Origin: DATKUC01 sp964577375
Lineage (GTDB): Bacteria; Spirochaetota; Spirochaetia; DSM-27196; DATKUC01
Direction of reading: 5' to 3'
Assembly: GCA_964577375.1 (NCBI GenBank)
Contig: CAZNYW010000100.1
Location: 1 to 11,008 of the forward strand
Length of the DNA stretch: 11,008 nt
The notes beneath the pieces were generated by a model. It searched no databases and was not told the origin of the DNA. It saw only the letters and a program-made list of their open reading frames with translations. Both the position numbers and the translations under genes were made by a program. Below, in pieces: positions 1-6,223 of the stretch; position 1 is the first letter of the stretch; the number at the start of each line of letters is the position of its first letter.

Positions 1-52
1 CTCCGATCTCCTGCTCCCAAAGCAGGCGCCTTAGCCGCTAGGCTACATCCCG
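1..52 (-). tRNA. tRNA-Pro (anticodon UGG), 5' part only
   Basis: Read on the minus strand, the gene begins at base 52 with CGGGATG (5' acceptor strand). It continues with TA, a D arm closed by GCCT/AGGC around an AGCGGCTA loop, and an anticodon arm CCTGC-TTTGGGA-GCAGG. Loop positions 34-36 read TGG, at plus-strand bases 17-19 (cca), which decodes proline codons. The variable region and the first bases of the T arm follow. The rest of the T arm and the 3' acceptor strand lie beyond the left edge, so about 52 of roughly 77 bases are present. A 5' acceptor beginning with CGG is typical of bacterial tRNA-Pro. It is divergent from nth. I see no clear promoter between base 53 and the nth start on this strand. 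Confidence 0.93.
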
Positions 53-105
53 ATGGTGCCGTTCCGAACGCATCGGCCTGTTCCAGAGGGAGGCGACCGC
101 AGGCG

Positions 106-133
106 TTGGTTCGGGAGCGGTTTGAAGTATATC
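106..133 (+). promoter_or_regulatory. Weak candidate promoter upstream of nth
   Basis: TTGGTT (106-111) and TATATC (128-133) are separated by 16 bases and could serve as -35 and -10 elements for nth-queG, giving a leader of roughly 75 bases. A perfect TTGACA also occurs at 182-187, but nothing resembling a -10 hexamer lies 16-18 bases after it. The 53-216 region holds nothing else that I recognise. This is a prediction from hexamer matches only. Confidence 0.22.
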
Positions 134-205
134 GGGATCAAAGTCGCGAGGTCAAGGTTGTCCGGTCCCCGGCGCCCCTGCTTGACAGCTGGTACGCGGT
201 CGCGC

Positions 206-211
206 AAGGTG
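206..211 (+). promoter_or_regulatory. Ribosome binding site deciding the nth start
   Basis: AAGGTG ends 5 bases before the ATG at 217. The reading frame stays open upstream to a TTG at 106, but no comparable Shine-Dalgarno sequence precedes that codon. The 37 extra residues do not look like any part of endonuclease III. The site therefore supports the 217 start. Confidence 0.7.
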
Positions 212-216
212 AATGT

Positions 217-873
217 ATGACCATCGCCGACCGTGCGTCGCGGATTCTTTCAGTCCTCGAACGGGAGTATCCGGATGCGAAGCCGCTTCTTGATTACCGC
301 AATCCTTTCGAATTGCTCATCGCCGTCATACTCTCTGCGCAGACGACCGACGCGCAGGTCAACTCCGTGACCCCCGAGCTCTTCCGCCGATTTCCGGGCC
401 CGGGCGAGCTTGCACGTGCGCCGGTCGAAGAGCTCGAAGGGATCATTCACGGGGTCGGTTTCTTCCGGACCAAGGCGAAAAACATTCGCGGCGCCGCGGC
501 GATGCTGGTGGAGCGTTTCGAGGGAAGAGTTCCCGATCGCATCGACGATCTTCTCTCGCTGCCCGGAGTCGGGCGCAAGTCCGCAAACGTGGTGGTAAGC
601 CATGTCTACGCGCTCCCGGGAATCATCGTCGACACGCACTTCTCACGGGTTACGCGGAGACTGGGCCTGTCCGTTGCGAACGATCCTGCGGTGCTCGAGC
701 GGGAGATCGGCGCGATGCTTCCCGAGTCGTCCTGGACGGCATTCTCGATGTGCGTTAACTACCATGGCCGGCGCTGCTGCACGGCGCGAAAGCCTGCGTG
801 CTTCCGATGCGCTGTCCGGAAACTCTGTCTGTATGAGCCAAAGACGGCGGCTGCGCCGGCGGAGGAGCGGTGA
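217..873 (+). CDS. nth: Endonuclease III (DNA glycosylase/AP lyase)
   Basis: This 218-residue base-excision-repair enzyme removes oxidised pyrimidines and cleaves abasic sites by beta-elimination. The protein is the usual size for Nth. Visible landmarks are the N-terminal helix region with LSAQTTDAQVN (39-49) and the helix-hairpin-helix LPGVGRKSA (115-123). That hairpin contains the Schiff-base lysine K121. VDTH carries the catalytic aspartate D139. A C-terminal [4Fe-4S] loop has C188-X6-C195-X2-C198-X5-C204, exactly the spacing of Escherichia coli Nth. An additional cysteine, C187, precedes the first ligand. The start at 217 is preferred over the longer TTG start at 106 because of the AAGGTG site. 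The stop overlaps the queG start (GTGA), so the two genes are very likely co-transcribed and translationally coupled, though their functions are unrelated. Confidence 0.96.
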   Translation: MTIADRASRILSVLEREYPDAKPLLDYRNPFELLIAVILSAQTTDAQVNSVTPELFRRFPGPGELARAPVEELEGIIHGVGFFRTKAKNIRGAAAMLVERFEGRVPDRIDDLLSLPGVGRKSANVVVSHVYALPGIIVDTHFSRVTRRLGLSVANDPAVLEREIGAMLPESSWTAFSMCVNYHGRRCCTARKPACFRCAVRKLCLYEPKTAAAPAEER

Positions 874-2009
874 TCGCAAAGTCTCCCCACTATCCCCGGG
901 TTCCCGAGGAGCTTTCAGCGCTTCTCGCGCCTCTCGGTGTTGAGCTTCTGGGAGTGGCCGACACTCCCTCAGCGGCGCAAGCGGAGCGGGAGTACCGCGA
1001 ATGGATCAGGCTCGGCTACCACGGAGAGATGCGGTACCTTTCCGTCCATGAGCCGCTGAAATACCACCCGGAACAGCTTCTCGACGGCTGCAGGTCGATC
1101 CTGGTAGTCGGTCTGAACTACTTTCAAGAGGCGCCCTGGCGCTCCGCCGGAAGGCGGACCGAGCGCGGTGAGACGGAGTCGACGGCTCGCACGGCCGGCG
1201 GTCGGACGCGCGAGGGACGGGTAGCGCGCTACGCCTGGGGCCGTGACTACCACCGTCTTCTCGGGAAGCGATTGCGGCACGCAGTTCGGCTTCTCGAGAA
1301 TCAATACCCGGGCGACCGGTTCCGTTCGTTCACCGACGCGACGCCGCTTGCCGAACGGTTCTATGCCGAGCGTGCCGGAATCTCATTCACCGGACGCAAT
1401 ACACTCTCCATTTCGAGCAGGTTCGGTTCGTGGTTCCTGATCGGAGAGATATTGAGCACGAGGGAATTCGATCCTTCCGGTCCGCCCGGCGGAAAGCAGG
1501 GGGCCTGTCCTTCGGGCTGCACCCGCTGCATTGACGTCTGCCCCACCGGGGCGCTGATCTCCTCCCACCGCATCGACGCGTCGAAATGCATTTCGTATCT
1601 CACGATCGAAAACAGGGGACCGATTCCCCAGGAGCTCCGCGACAGACTTGGCGACTGGGTTTTCGGCTGCGATCTGTGCCAGGAGGTGTGTCCGCTGAAT
1701 ATTCGCGCAGAGGTCACGGGCGAGGCGGATCTTACCGCGCACCGTGCGGGGCCCCTCCTCGATCTCCGCGAGATTCTCACCATCGACAGCGACGATCAGT
1801 TCCGCGACCGTTTCGCCGGGAGCCCGGTGATGAGAGCGGGACGCCGGGGACTGTTGCGAAACGCCTGCGTCGCCGCCGGCAACAGCGGAAATGTCGATCT
1901 CCTGCCGGTCCTGAAGGCGCTCGCCGCCGGAGAGGATTCGCTCATAGCCGAGCATGCAGCATGGGCCGTCGAGAAGCTGCAGTCCTTCCCGGGCGTCGGA
2001 GACGGCTAA
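870..2009 (+). CDS. queG: Epoxyqueuosine reductase QueG
   Basis: The product catalyses the last step of queuosine synthesis: cobalamin- and iron-sulphur-dependent reduction of epoxyqueuosine to queuosine in the wobble base of GUN tRNAs. It is 379 residues long, typical for the longer QueG forms. Seen in order: an N-terminal domain with YHGEMRYL (50-57), the family motif ARYAWGRDYHRLLGKRL (119-135), FTDATPL with D156 at the position of the family's proposed catalytic aspartate, and GRNTLSIS (175-182), where relatives usually have GKN or GKH. A double [4Fe-4S] region follows (C213, C217, C220, C224P; C240; C267, C270, C274P), and the C-terminus is a HEAT-like helical repeat. The first cysteine pair is C-X3-C rather than the common C-X2-C. 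Residues 91-116 form an Arg/Glu/Thr-rich insertion. The GTG start overlaps the nth stop by 4 bases. Its stop overlaps that of the convergent pyrD. Confidence 0.95.
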   Translation: MIAKSPHYPRVPEELSALLAPLGVELLGVADTPSAAQAEREYREWIRLGYHGEMRYLSVHEPLKYHPEQLLDGCRSILVVGLNYFQEAPWRSAGRRTERGETESTARTAGGRTREGRVARYAWGRDYHRLLGKRLRHAVRLLENQYPGDRFRSFTDATPLAERFYAERAGISFTGRNTLSISSRFGSWFLIGEILSTREFDPSGPPGGKQGACPSGCTRCIDVCPTGALISSHRIDASKCISYLTIENRGPIPQELRDRLGDWVFGCDLCQEVCPLNIRAEVTGEADLTAHRAGPLLDLREILTIDSDDQFRDRFAGSPVMRAGRRGLLRNACVAAGNSGNVDLLPVLKALAAGEDSLIAEHAAWAVEKLQSFPGVGDG

Positions 2010-2911
2010 TCGATGAACTGGTGGAAGTCCTCTATCGCTTCGATCCGTTCCCGCTCGGCAAAGCGGTAGATCCCGTCGAGCACGTTGCCGGTCACCTCAG
2101 GGTCCACGAAGTTTGCCGTCCCGATCTGAATGGCCGATGCGCCGGCGAGCAGGTATTGAATGGCGTGGTCGGCCTCCATGATCCCCCCGAGCCCTATCAC
2201 CGGAATCCTGACCGCTCGCGCGGTTCTATATACGGCGGCAAGCCCTATTGGAAAGATCGCCGGGCCGGACAGTCCGCCGGTGACACCGGGAATAACGGGA
2301 GCCTTCCTGCGCGTGTCTATCATCATACCGACCACGGTATTGATGCAGGTGAGCGCGTCGGCTCCGCCAGCTTCAGCTGCCCGGGCCGGCTCGGTGATGT
2401 CGGTAACATTCGGCGAGAGCTTCACGATGATCGGCCGTTCGGTCAACTTCCGGAGCGCCGCGGTGAGGCTCTCCACCTGATGCGGGTCGGAACCGATCGA
2501 TATCCCGCCGTGCTTGACGTTCGGGCAGGAGACGTTGATCTCATAACCCCACAGGGGCGCGTTCTCTTCGAGGTATTCGAGCGTCTGGCAGTAGTCCTCT
2601 TCCGCCGATCCGGCAACGTTGACGATGACCGCACAGCGACGCTGGGAAAGGAAGGGAAACTTTTCGGTAACGAACCGGCGTGAGCCCACATTTGCGAGCC
2701 CGATCGAGTTGAGCATTCCCGCCGCGGTCTCCACGATCCGCGGCATCGCATTGCCTGGCCGCGGCTCGAGCGTAACCGCCTTGGTGTAAAGCGCCCCGAT
2801 AGCATCGATGTCGATGAGCGACTCGTACTCGCTTCCGTAGCCAAAGGTGCCGGAGGCGACTCCCACCGGGTTTTCGAGCCGCCGTCCTCGGATGGTCAGC
2901 GAGAGGTCCAT
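2006..2911 (-). CDS. pyrD: Dihydroorotate dehydrogenase B, catalytic subunit
   Basis: This 301-residue FMN enzyme oxidises dihydroorotate to orotate in pyrimidine synthesis. It is class 1B, passing electrons to the PyrK subunit and on to NAD+. Evidence for class 1B is the catalytic cysteine C129 in NVSCPNVKHGG (127-136); class 2 enzymes have serine there. TKAVT (43-47) contributes FMN-contacting K44. NTVVGM (191-196), GGLSGPAIFP (212-221), VIGLGGI (238-244) and IQIGTANF (261-268) build the FMN phosphate site of the TIM barrel. The ATG at 2911 follows AAGGAG (plus-strand 2917-2922) with a 5-base gap, inside the end of pyrK. The frame stays open far upstream through pyrK, but this is only a GC-rich shadow. 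The TAG stop overlaps the convergent queG stop. Confidence 0.97.
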   Translation of the reverse strand: MDLSLTIRGRRLENPVGVASGTFGYGSEYESLIDIDAIGALYTKAVTLEPRPGNAMPRIVETAAGMLNSIGLANVGSRRFVTEKFPFLSQRRCAVIVNVAGSAEEDYCQTLEYLEENAPLWGYEINVSCPNVKHGGISIGSDPHQVESLTAALRKLTERPIIVKLSPNVTDITEPARAAEAGGADALTCINTVVGMMIDTRRKAPVIPGVTGGLSGPAIFPIGLAAVYRTARAVRIPVIGLGGIMEADHAIQYLLAGASAIQIGTANFVDPEVTGNVLDGIYRFAERERIEAIEDFHQFID

Positions 2912-3738
2912 ACGATCTCCTTCGCGTCGAACACCGGCCCTTCGGTGCAAACCCGGGCATAGCGCGCGGGTCCGTGAACCGGAATCGCGCAGCCCATGCA
3001 TGCCCCGACAGCGCAGCCCATCGTCTGTTCCATCGAGACCCAGAGCGGCAGCTTCCGTTCGGCCGCGAAGGCGGCGAGCGCTTCGAGCATGGGGTTTGGA
3101 CCGCAGGCATAGAGCACGGCTTCCGCCTCTTTGCCGACGCCGGCGCTCTTCAGGTAGTCGACCACCGTCCCCGCGAAGCCGCGCGATCCGTCGTCCGTGC
3201 AGATCACCGGCTCGAGGCCCTCGAGGACATCCTCCGTCGGCAGGTAGGCGACGTTCCGGGCGCCGAGAACGAGGACCGGTTCGCGATTTTCGGCCCGCTG
3301 TTCCGGCGAGCGGCGTCCCACCGAGCGGCGATCCGCCGACCGCAGCATTTGCGCTCGCACCGACCGTGCGAAGTAGAATATCGGCCCCATGCCGATTCCC
3401 CCTGCGACAAGCACCGGCGTCGCATCCGGTTCCGGCTCGGGAAACCAGTTGCCGAGCGGAATCAGCATGTCGAGCATGTCTCCGGCGTCGGCCGCCGCAA
3501 GCATGCGCGTGGCAGGGCCGACGCGCTGGTAGATGATTCCGGCGGTCTTCGACCGGCTGTCGTAGCCGGAGACGGCAAAGGGACGTCTCAGCAGCGGCAT
3601 GGCAATATCGGCAATGCGGATCGTAAGGAACTGACCCGGTTTGGGCGGCTCGAGGCCCTCCGGCCAGGCGAACAGCAGCTCGTAGTAATCCTTCGCAATC
3701 GACCGGTTGCGCAGCACCAGCGTCGCGTGGTGTTCCAT
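2896..3738 (-). CDS. pyrK: Dihydroorotate dehydrogenase B, electron-transfer subunit
   Basis: This is the 280-residue iron-sulphur flavoprotein partner of PyrD. It moves electrons from the PyrD FMN through a [2Fe-2S] cluster and FAD to NAD+. In order: an FAD-binding beta barrel with RRPFAVSG (51-58), an NAD-binding Rossmann part with GGIGMGP (113-119) and ACGPNPML (211-218), and the cluster ligands C242-X4-C247-X2-C250-X13-C264, the pattern expected for PyrK. An Arg-rich stretch (about 133-152) interrupts the nucleotide-binding domain just before PVLVLGARN and looks like a loop insertion. The gene overlaps pyrD by 16 bases, consistent with one mRNA making a 1:1 complex. The ATG at 3738 has no strong Shine-Dalgarno sequence; a TATGAT hexamer lies 8 bases upstream, so the transcript may be leaderless. 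Confidence 0.95.
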   Translation of the reverse strand: MEHHATLVLRNRSIAKDYYELLFAWPEGLEPPKPGQFLTIRIADIAMPLLRRPFAVSGYDSRSKTAGIIYQRVGPATRMLAAADAGDMLDMLIPLGNWFPEPEPDATPVLVAGGIGMGPIFYFARSVRAQMLRSADRRSVGRRSPEQRAENREPVLVLGARNVAYLPTEDVLEGLEPVICTDDGSRGFAGTVVDYLKSAGVGKEAEAVLYACGPNPMLEALAAFAAERKLPLWVSMEQTMGCAVGACMGCAIPVHGPARYARVCTEGPVFDAKEIVWTSR

Positions 3739-3746
3739 GGCTGCCT

Positions 3747-3752
3747 ATCATA
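3747..3752 (-). promoter_or_regulatory. Candidate -10 element of pyrK-pyrD
   Basis: On the minus strand, TATGAT (plus-strand ATCATA) lies 8 bases before the pyrK ATG. It matches the TATAAT consensus at 5 of 6 positions. The -35 region is poor: TTTCCG with a 17-base spacer. If used, transcription would begin at or next to the start codon. This is inferred from position and hexamer only. Confidence 0.35.
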
Positions 3753-3809
3753 CGGGAAACGGACCCAGACGGAAAGGCCACCGCCGTCGGTGATGCCGCA
3801 TATTTTGTG

Positions 3810-3838
3810 TTGCGCGCGTGCCGGTATTCTCCTATTAT
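3810..3838 (+). promoter_or_regulatory. Predicted promoter of the HPt-GGDEF gene
   Basis: TTGCGC (3810-3815) and TATTAT (3833-3838) are separated by exactly 17 bases. Transcription would start near 3845, giving a leader of about 57 bases with AAGGAG at 3885-3890. An overlapping TATGAT (3839-3844) lacks a matching -35. The site lies in the divergent region shared with pyrK. Confidence 0.5.
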
Positions 3839-3901
3839 TATGATACGTGGAGACGAGCCCGTTGCGACGGGGTGATCTCCGCGTAAGGAGCGTCACGCCG
3901 C

Positions 3902-5563
3902 ATGGAGCTGATGTCAGACAGAGTTCGCGCCAAGCTCGAGCTGCTCGCTCAGCGATTCGAAGAGTCCCTTCCGGAACGGCTGCTGTCGCTGCGTGCGGTG
4001 GCGGGGCAGGTTATCGGGAAGAAGACTGATTCGGAGGAAGCGATCATCCTTCGGAATCAGGCTCACAAGCTTTCCGGTTCCGGCGCCACCTTCGGCTACG
4101 AAGGAATATCGGGACTGGCGAAGAAGCTCGAGCTCTTCATGGACGAGCTCATCGTAGCAAAACAGGACCTCGATAAGAAAGGGCACGAGAAGATCATGAA
4201 GATGATTGGCGCCCTTGAATCCGAATGTTCGGTTCAGCATGAGCCCAACCCGGACGTTTCGGACGCAGTGGATACGCGGCTGAAGATCGAGGTGGCGATG
4301 GAGCACGAAAAGAGGCTCATCTTTTTCGCCGCCGGGGACGTTCACATCACTGAGGATTTTGCCCGTCAGCTCAGCTTCTTCGGATTCCCCACGCGCCGAT
4401 GCTCCGCCTTTTCCGAGGCCGGCGTCTTCGACGAGTCGCACGATATCTCCATCGTCATTGTCGATGTGAGGTTCCTGCTCGAGAATCCCTCCGCTGCCTC
4501 GGAGCTCAAGGAGATCCGGCTCGCGGACGCGAGCAAGAACAGGATTTTTCTGGTGCTGCTCTCCGACTCGGATGATTTCGACACCAGGCTTTTCGGCGTG
4601 CGCATAGGCGGAGACGCCTTTTTTCCCACGCCGGTCGAGGTGCCCCGGCTGGTCGATGCAATCGACAAGATCACCTGCGAGATCGACCACTCGCCCTACC
4701 ACGTCATGATCATCGACGACGATCCGGAGCAGCTTTCCTACAACGCGCTTATCCTGCAGAACGCAGGCATGATCACCTCGGTCGCTACCGATCCCCGGAA
4801 TGTTTTCAAGGTGCTCGTTGAGTCGAAGCCCGAAATCATTCTGATGGATCTCTACATGAAACACTGCGACGGCCGCGAGCTCGCGCTACTCATCCGCCAG
4901 CAGGAGGCGTTCATCGGGATACCGATTGTATTTCTATCTATCGAACACGATCCCGAGGTTCAGATTGAGGCCATAAAGGCGGGCGGCGAGGAGTTCCTCA
5001 CCAAACCGTTCAACCCGGAGCATCTTGTTGCATCGCTCGAAATGCGTGCACTGCGGACGCGGAACATCCGCTTCTTCATGGAACGGGACTCGCTCACCGG
5101 TCTTTTCAATCACACGCATCTGGTGGAAGGTCTCCAGAATGAGGTGCGCAAGGCCGAGCGGGTGGGGAATCAGCTCTGCTTCGCCATGATCGACATCGAC
5201 CACTTCAAGAATGTCAACGACATCTACGGGCATCTCACCGGAGACCGGGTGCTCAAGAGTCTCGCGCGACTGCTGCAGGACCGGCTCCGAAAGACGGACC
5301 TGATCGGTCGCTACGGCGGCGAGGAGTTCGGCGTGGTCTTTTTCAATACCAACAGCACCCACGCTGCACGCATCCTCGACGAAATTCGCCAGAGCTTCGG
5401 CAAGATCCGCCATCGGGCGGGCAACCAGGACTTCTACGTGACTTTCAGCTGCGGCGTCGCCGAGTACCCGTCGTCACGGACGGCTGCGGCAATCAGCAAG
5501 GCTGCCGACATCGCTCTCTATCGCGCGAAGGAGAAGGGACGGAATCAGACCGTGGTGGGCTGA
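3902..5563 (+). CDS. HPt / double receiver / GGDEF diguanylate cyclase
   Basis: A 553-residue cytoplasmic signalling protein predicted to make cyclic di-GMP. Residues 1-110 form an HPt helical bundle with phospho-accepting H55 in AHKLSGSGATFG. Residues about 138-258 look like a receiver with D188 and S221, but the conserved lysine is missing (PTP at 242-244 replaces TKP), so it is probably a pseudo-receiver. Residues 267-385 are an intact receiver: acidic D272-D274, phospho-acceptor D316, S346 and K368 in TKPF. The GGDEF domain (about 395-553) has DSLTGLFN, IDIDHFK with metal-binding D431, active-site GGEEF (472-476) and an inhibitory-site RKTD (463-466) exactly five residues before it. There is no transmembrane segment. 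AAGGAG lies 11 bases before the ATG; a second ATG at 3911 is less well placed. No cognate kinase is in the window. The catalytic call is firm; the signal input is unknown. Confidence 0.93.
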   Translation: MELMSDRVRAKLELLAQRFEESLPERLLSLRAVAGQVIGKKTDSEEAIILRNQAHKLSGSGATFGYEGISGLAKKLELFMDELIVAKQDLDKKGHEKIMKMIGALESECSVQHEPNPDVSDAVDTRLKIEVAMEHEKRLIFFAAGDVHITEDFARQLSFFGFPTRRCSAFSEAGVFDESHDISIVIVDVRFLLENPSAASELKEIRLADASKNRIFLVLLSDSDDFDTRLFGVRIGGDAFFPTPVEVPRLVDAIDKITCEIDHSPYHVMIIDDDPEQLSYNALILQNAGMITSVATDPRNVFKVLVESKPEIILMDLYMKHCDGRELALLIRQQEAFIGIPIVFLSIEHDPEVQIEAIKAGGEEFLTKPFNPEHLVASLEMRALRTRNIRFFMERDSLTGLFNHTHLVEGLQNEVRKAERVGNQLCFAMIDIDHFKNVNDIYGHLTGDRVLKSLARLLQDRLRKTDLIGRYGGEEFGVVFFNTNSTHAARILDEIRQSFGKIRHRAGNQDFYVTFSCGVAEYPSSRTAAAISKAADIALYRAKEKGRNQTVVG

Positions 5564-5569
5564 ACGCCG

Positions 5570-6148
5570 CTATCGTTTTCTGCGGTGTCCAGCGAGCCGC
5601 TCGTAAACTGTCTCCCACTCGATCGCTTCCCAGTACTTTCGCGGATTTTTCGAATCTACCCGCAACACCTCGATACGGTAATTGCGCACCGGGCTCATTG
5701 CGTCGGGCGCAAGTCCGGCCGCTTGTTCGATGCGCCCGGCTTCCACCATGCCGAGGTGGATTGCCGGTTTCGGGCGGTGAATCCAGCCGCGACCGGTCGC
5801 GTCTGCATGACCGGCCGGGTCGGCGCACACGGCGTGAAGTACCGACCAGGCTCTCGTGAGAATTCCGCGCGGATGCGGGACTATGGTTACTTCACCGGTG
5901 CCGGTGTCTACTTGAAAGTAGTGTGCCGGCTCCGGCTCCCGCTGAGTCTGACTGTCGCTGCCTTCCTTTGGACGCTCGAGCGCATCGAGGAGGGGAAAAT
6001 CGGGAAGCGCTTCGCTGCAGGCGGCGAGGACGAACGGCGGCAGCGCCAGGAATGAGGGATGACCGGTTTCGGAGAAGAGTCTGCGTTTCAGAAGATTGAG
6101 CTCGCGCTCGGCCTGCGAAGAGGCGGGCGAAAGTCCGACCAGATACAT
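5570..6148 (-). CDS. Hypothetical protein, faintly 2H phosphoesterase-like
   Basis: Reading from ATG 6148 gives 192 residues; a GTG at 6172 would add eight. I do not recognise a family with confidence. The layout has some of the look of 2H phosphoesterases (LigT-type): an opening beta strand MYLVGLSP, a helix with AERELNLLKRRLF, a first H-P-S-F motif (H30, S32), a second histidine H131 in AIHLGM, and a C-terminal strand-helix YRIEVLRVDS...YWEAIEW. The second motif lacks the Thr/Ser of the canonical HxT/S pair, so activity is doubtful. Residues 59-74 are a polar Ser/Gln/Glu/Pro linker. It has no signal peptide or membrane segment. It ends 6 bases from the convergent GGDEF gene and is divergent from the nucleotidyltransferase-like gene. 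The opposite strand is also open here, but its translation looks unlike a protein. Confidence 0.65.
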   Translation of the reverse strand: MYLVGLSPASSQAERELNLLKRRLFSETGHPSFLALPPFVLAACSEALPDFPLLDALERPKEGSDSQTQREPEPAHYFQVDTGTGEVTIVPHPRGILTRAWSVLHAVCADPAGHADATGRGWIHRPKPAIHLGMVEAGRIEQAAGLAPDAMSPVRNYRIEVLRVDSKNPRKYWEAIEWETVYERLAGHRRKR

Positions 6149-6154
6149 TGCCTC

Positions 6155-6183
6155 ATCATGGCACTGTGACACCCGCTGATCAA
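6155..6183 (-). promoter_or_regulatory. Predicted promoter of the 192-residue gene
   Basis: On the minus strand, TTGATC (plus 6178-6183) and CATGAT (plus 6155-6160) have a 17-base spacer. The -10 ends 6 bases before ATG 6148, placing the transcript start at about the A of the start codon. This both favours the 6148 start and implies a leaderless mRNA. A GAGG lies only 3 bases before the ATG, too close for a normal ribosome binding site. Confidence 0.4.
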
Positions 6184-6188
6184 GCTAT

Positions 6189-6217
6189 TTCTTCTCCCGT
6201 GCCGTGTGTGCTACTAT
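6189..6217 (+). promoter_or_regulatory. Predicted extended -10 promoter of the nucleotidyltransferase-like gene
   Basis: TGC immediately precedes TACTAT (6212-6217), an extended -10 arrangement. The -35 candidate 17 bases upstream, TTCTTC (6189-6194), is poor. Only six bases (GGGGGT) separate the -10 from ATG 6224, so transcription would start at or beside the ATG. The G-run is too close to the ATG to act as a normal Shine-Dalgarno site. Confidence 0.4.
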
Positions 6218-6223
6218 GGGGGT

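Noticed and set aside
182..187. Perfect TTGACA upstream of nth
   Set aside because: No -10-like hexamer at 16-18 bases; the expected position is occupied by the AAGGTG ribosome binding site.
106..216. In-frame 37-residue N-terminal extension of nth from a TTG codon
   Set aside because: No Shine-Dalgarno site before the TTG, the residues do not resemble endonuclease III, and AAGGTG is well placed before ATG 217.
2912..3781. Open frame extending pyrD upstream through the whole of pyrK (nearly 300 codons)
   Set aside because: It lies in another frame of pyrK, whose flavin, NAD and cluster motifs are all intact; long shadow frames are expected in GC-rich DNA.
4982..4996. A second GGEEF sequence in the signalling protein (residues 361-365)
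   Set aside because: It is followed directly by LTKPF and sits in the last strand-loop of the intact receiver. It is not a second cyclase active site; the true one is at 472-476.
5585..6055. Plus-strand open frame opposite the 192-residue gene
   Set aside because: Its translation is rich in Arg, Cys and His with no domain-like pattern, it has no ribosome binding site, and the minus-strand frame reads like a folded protein.
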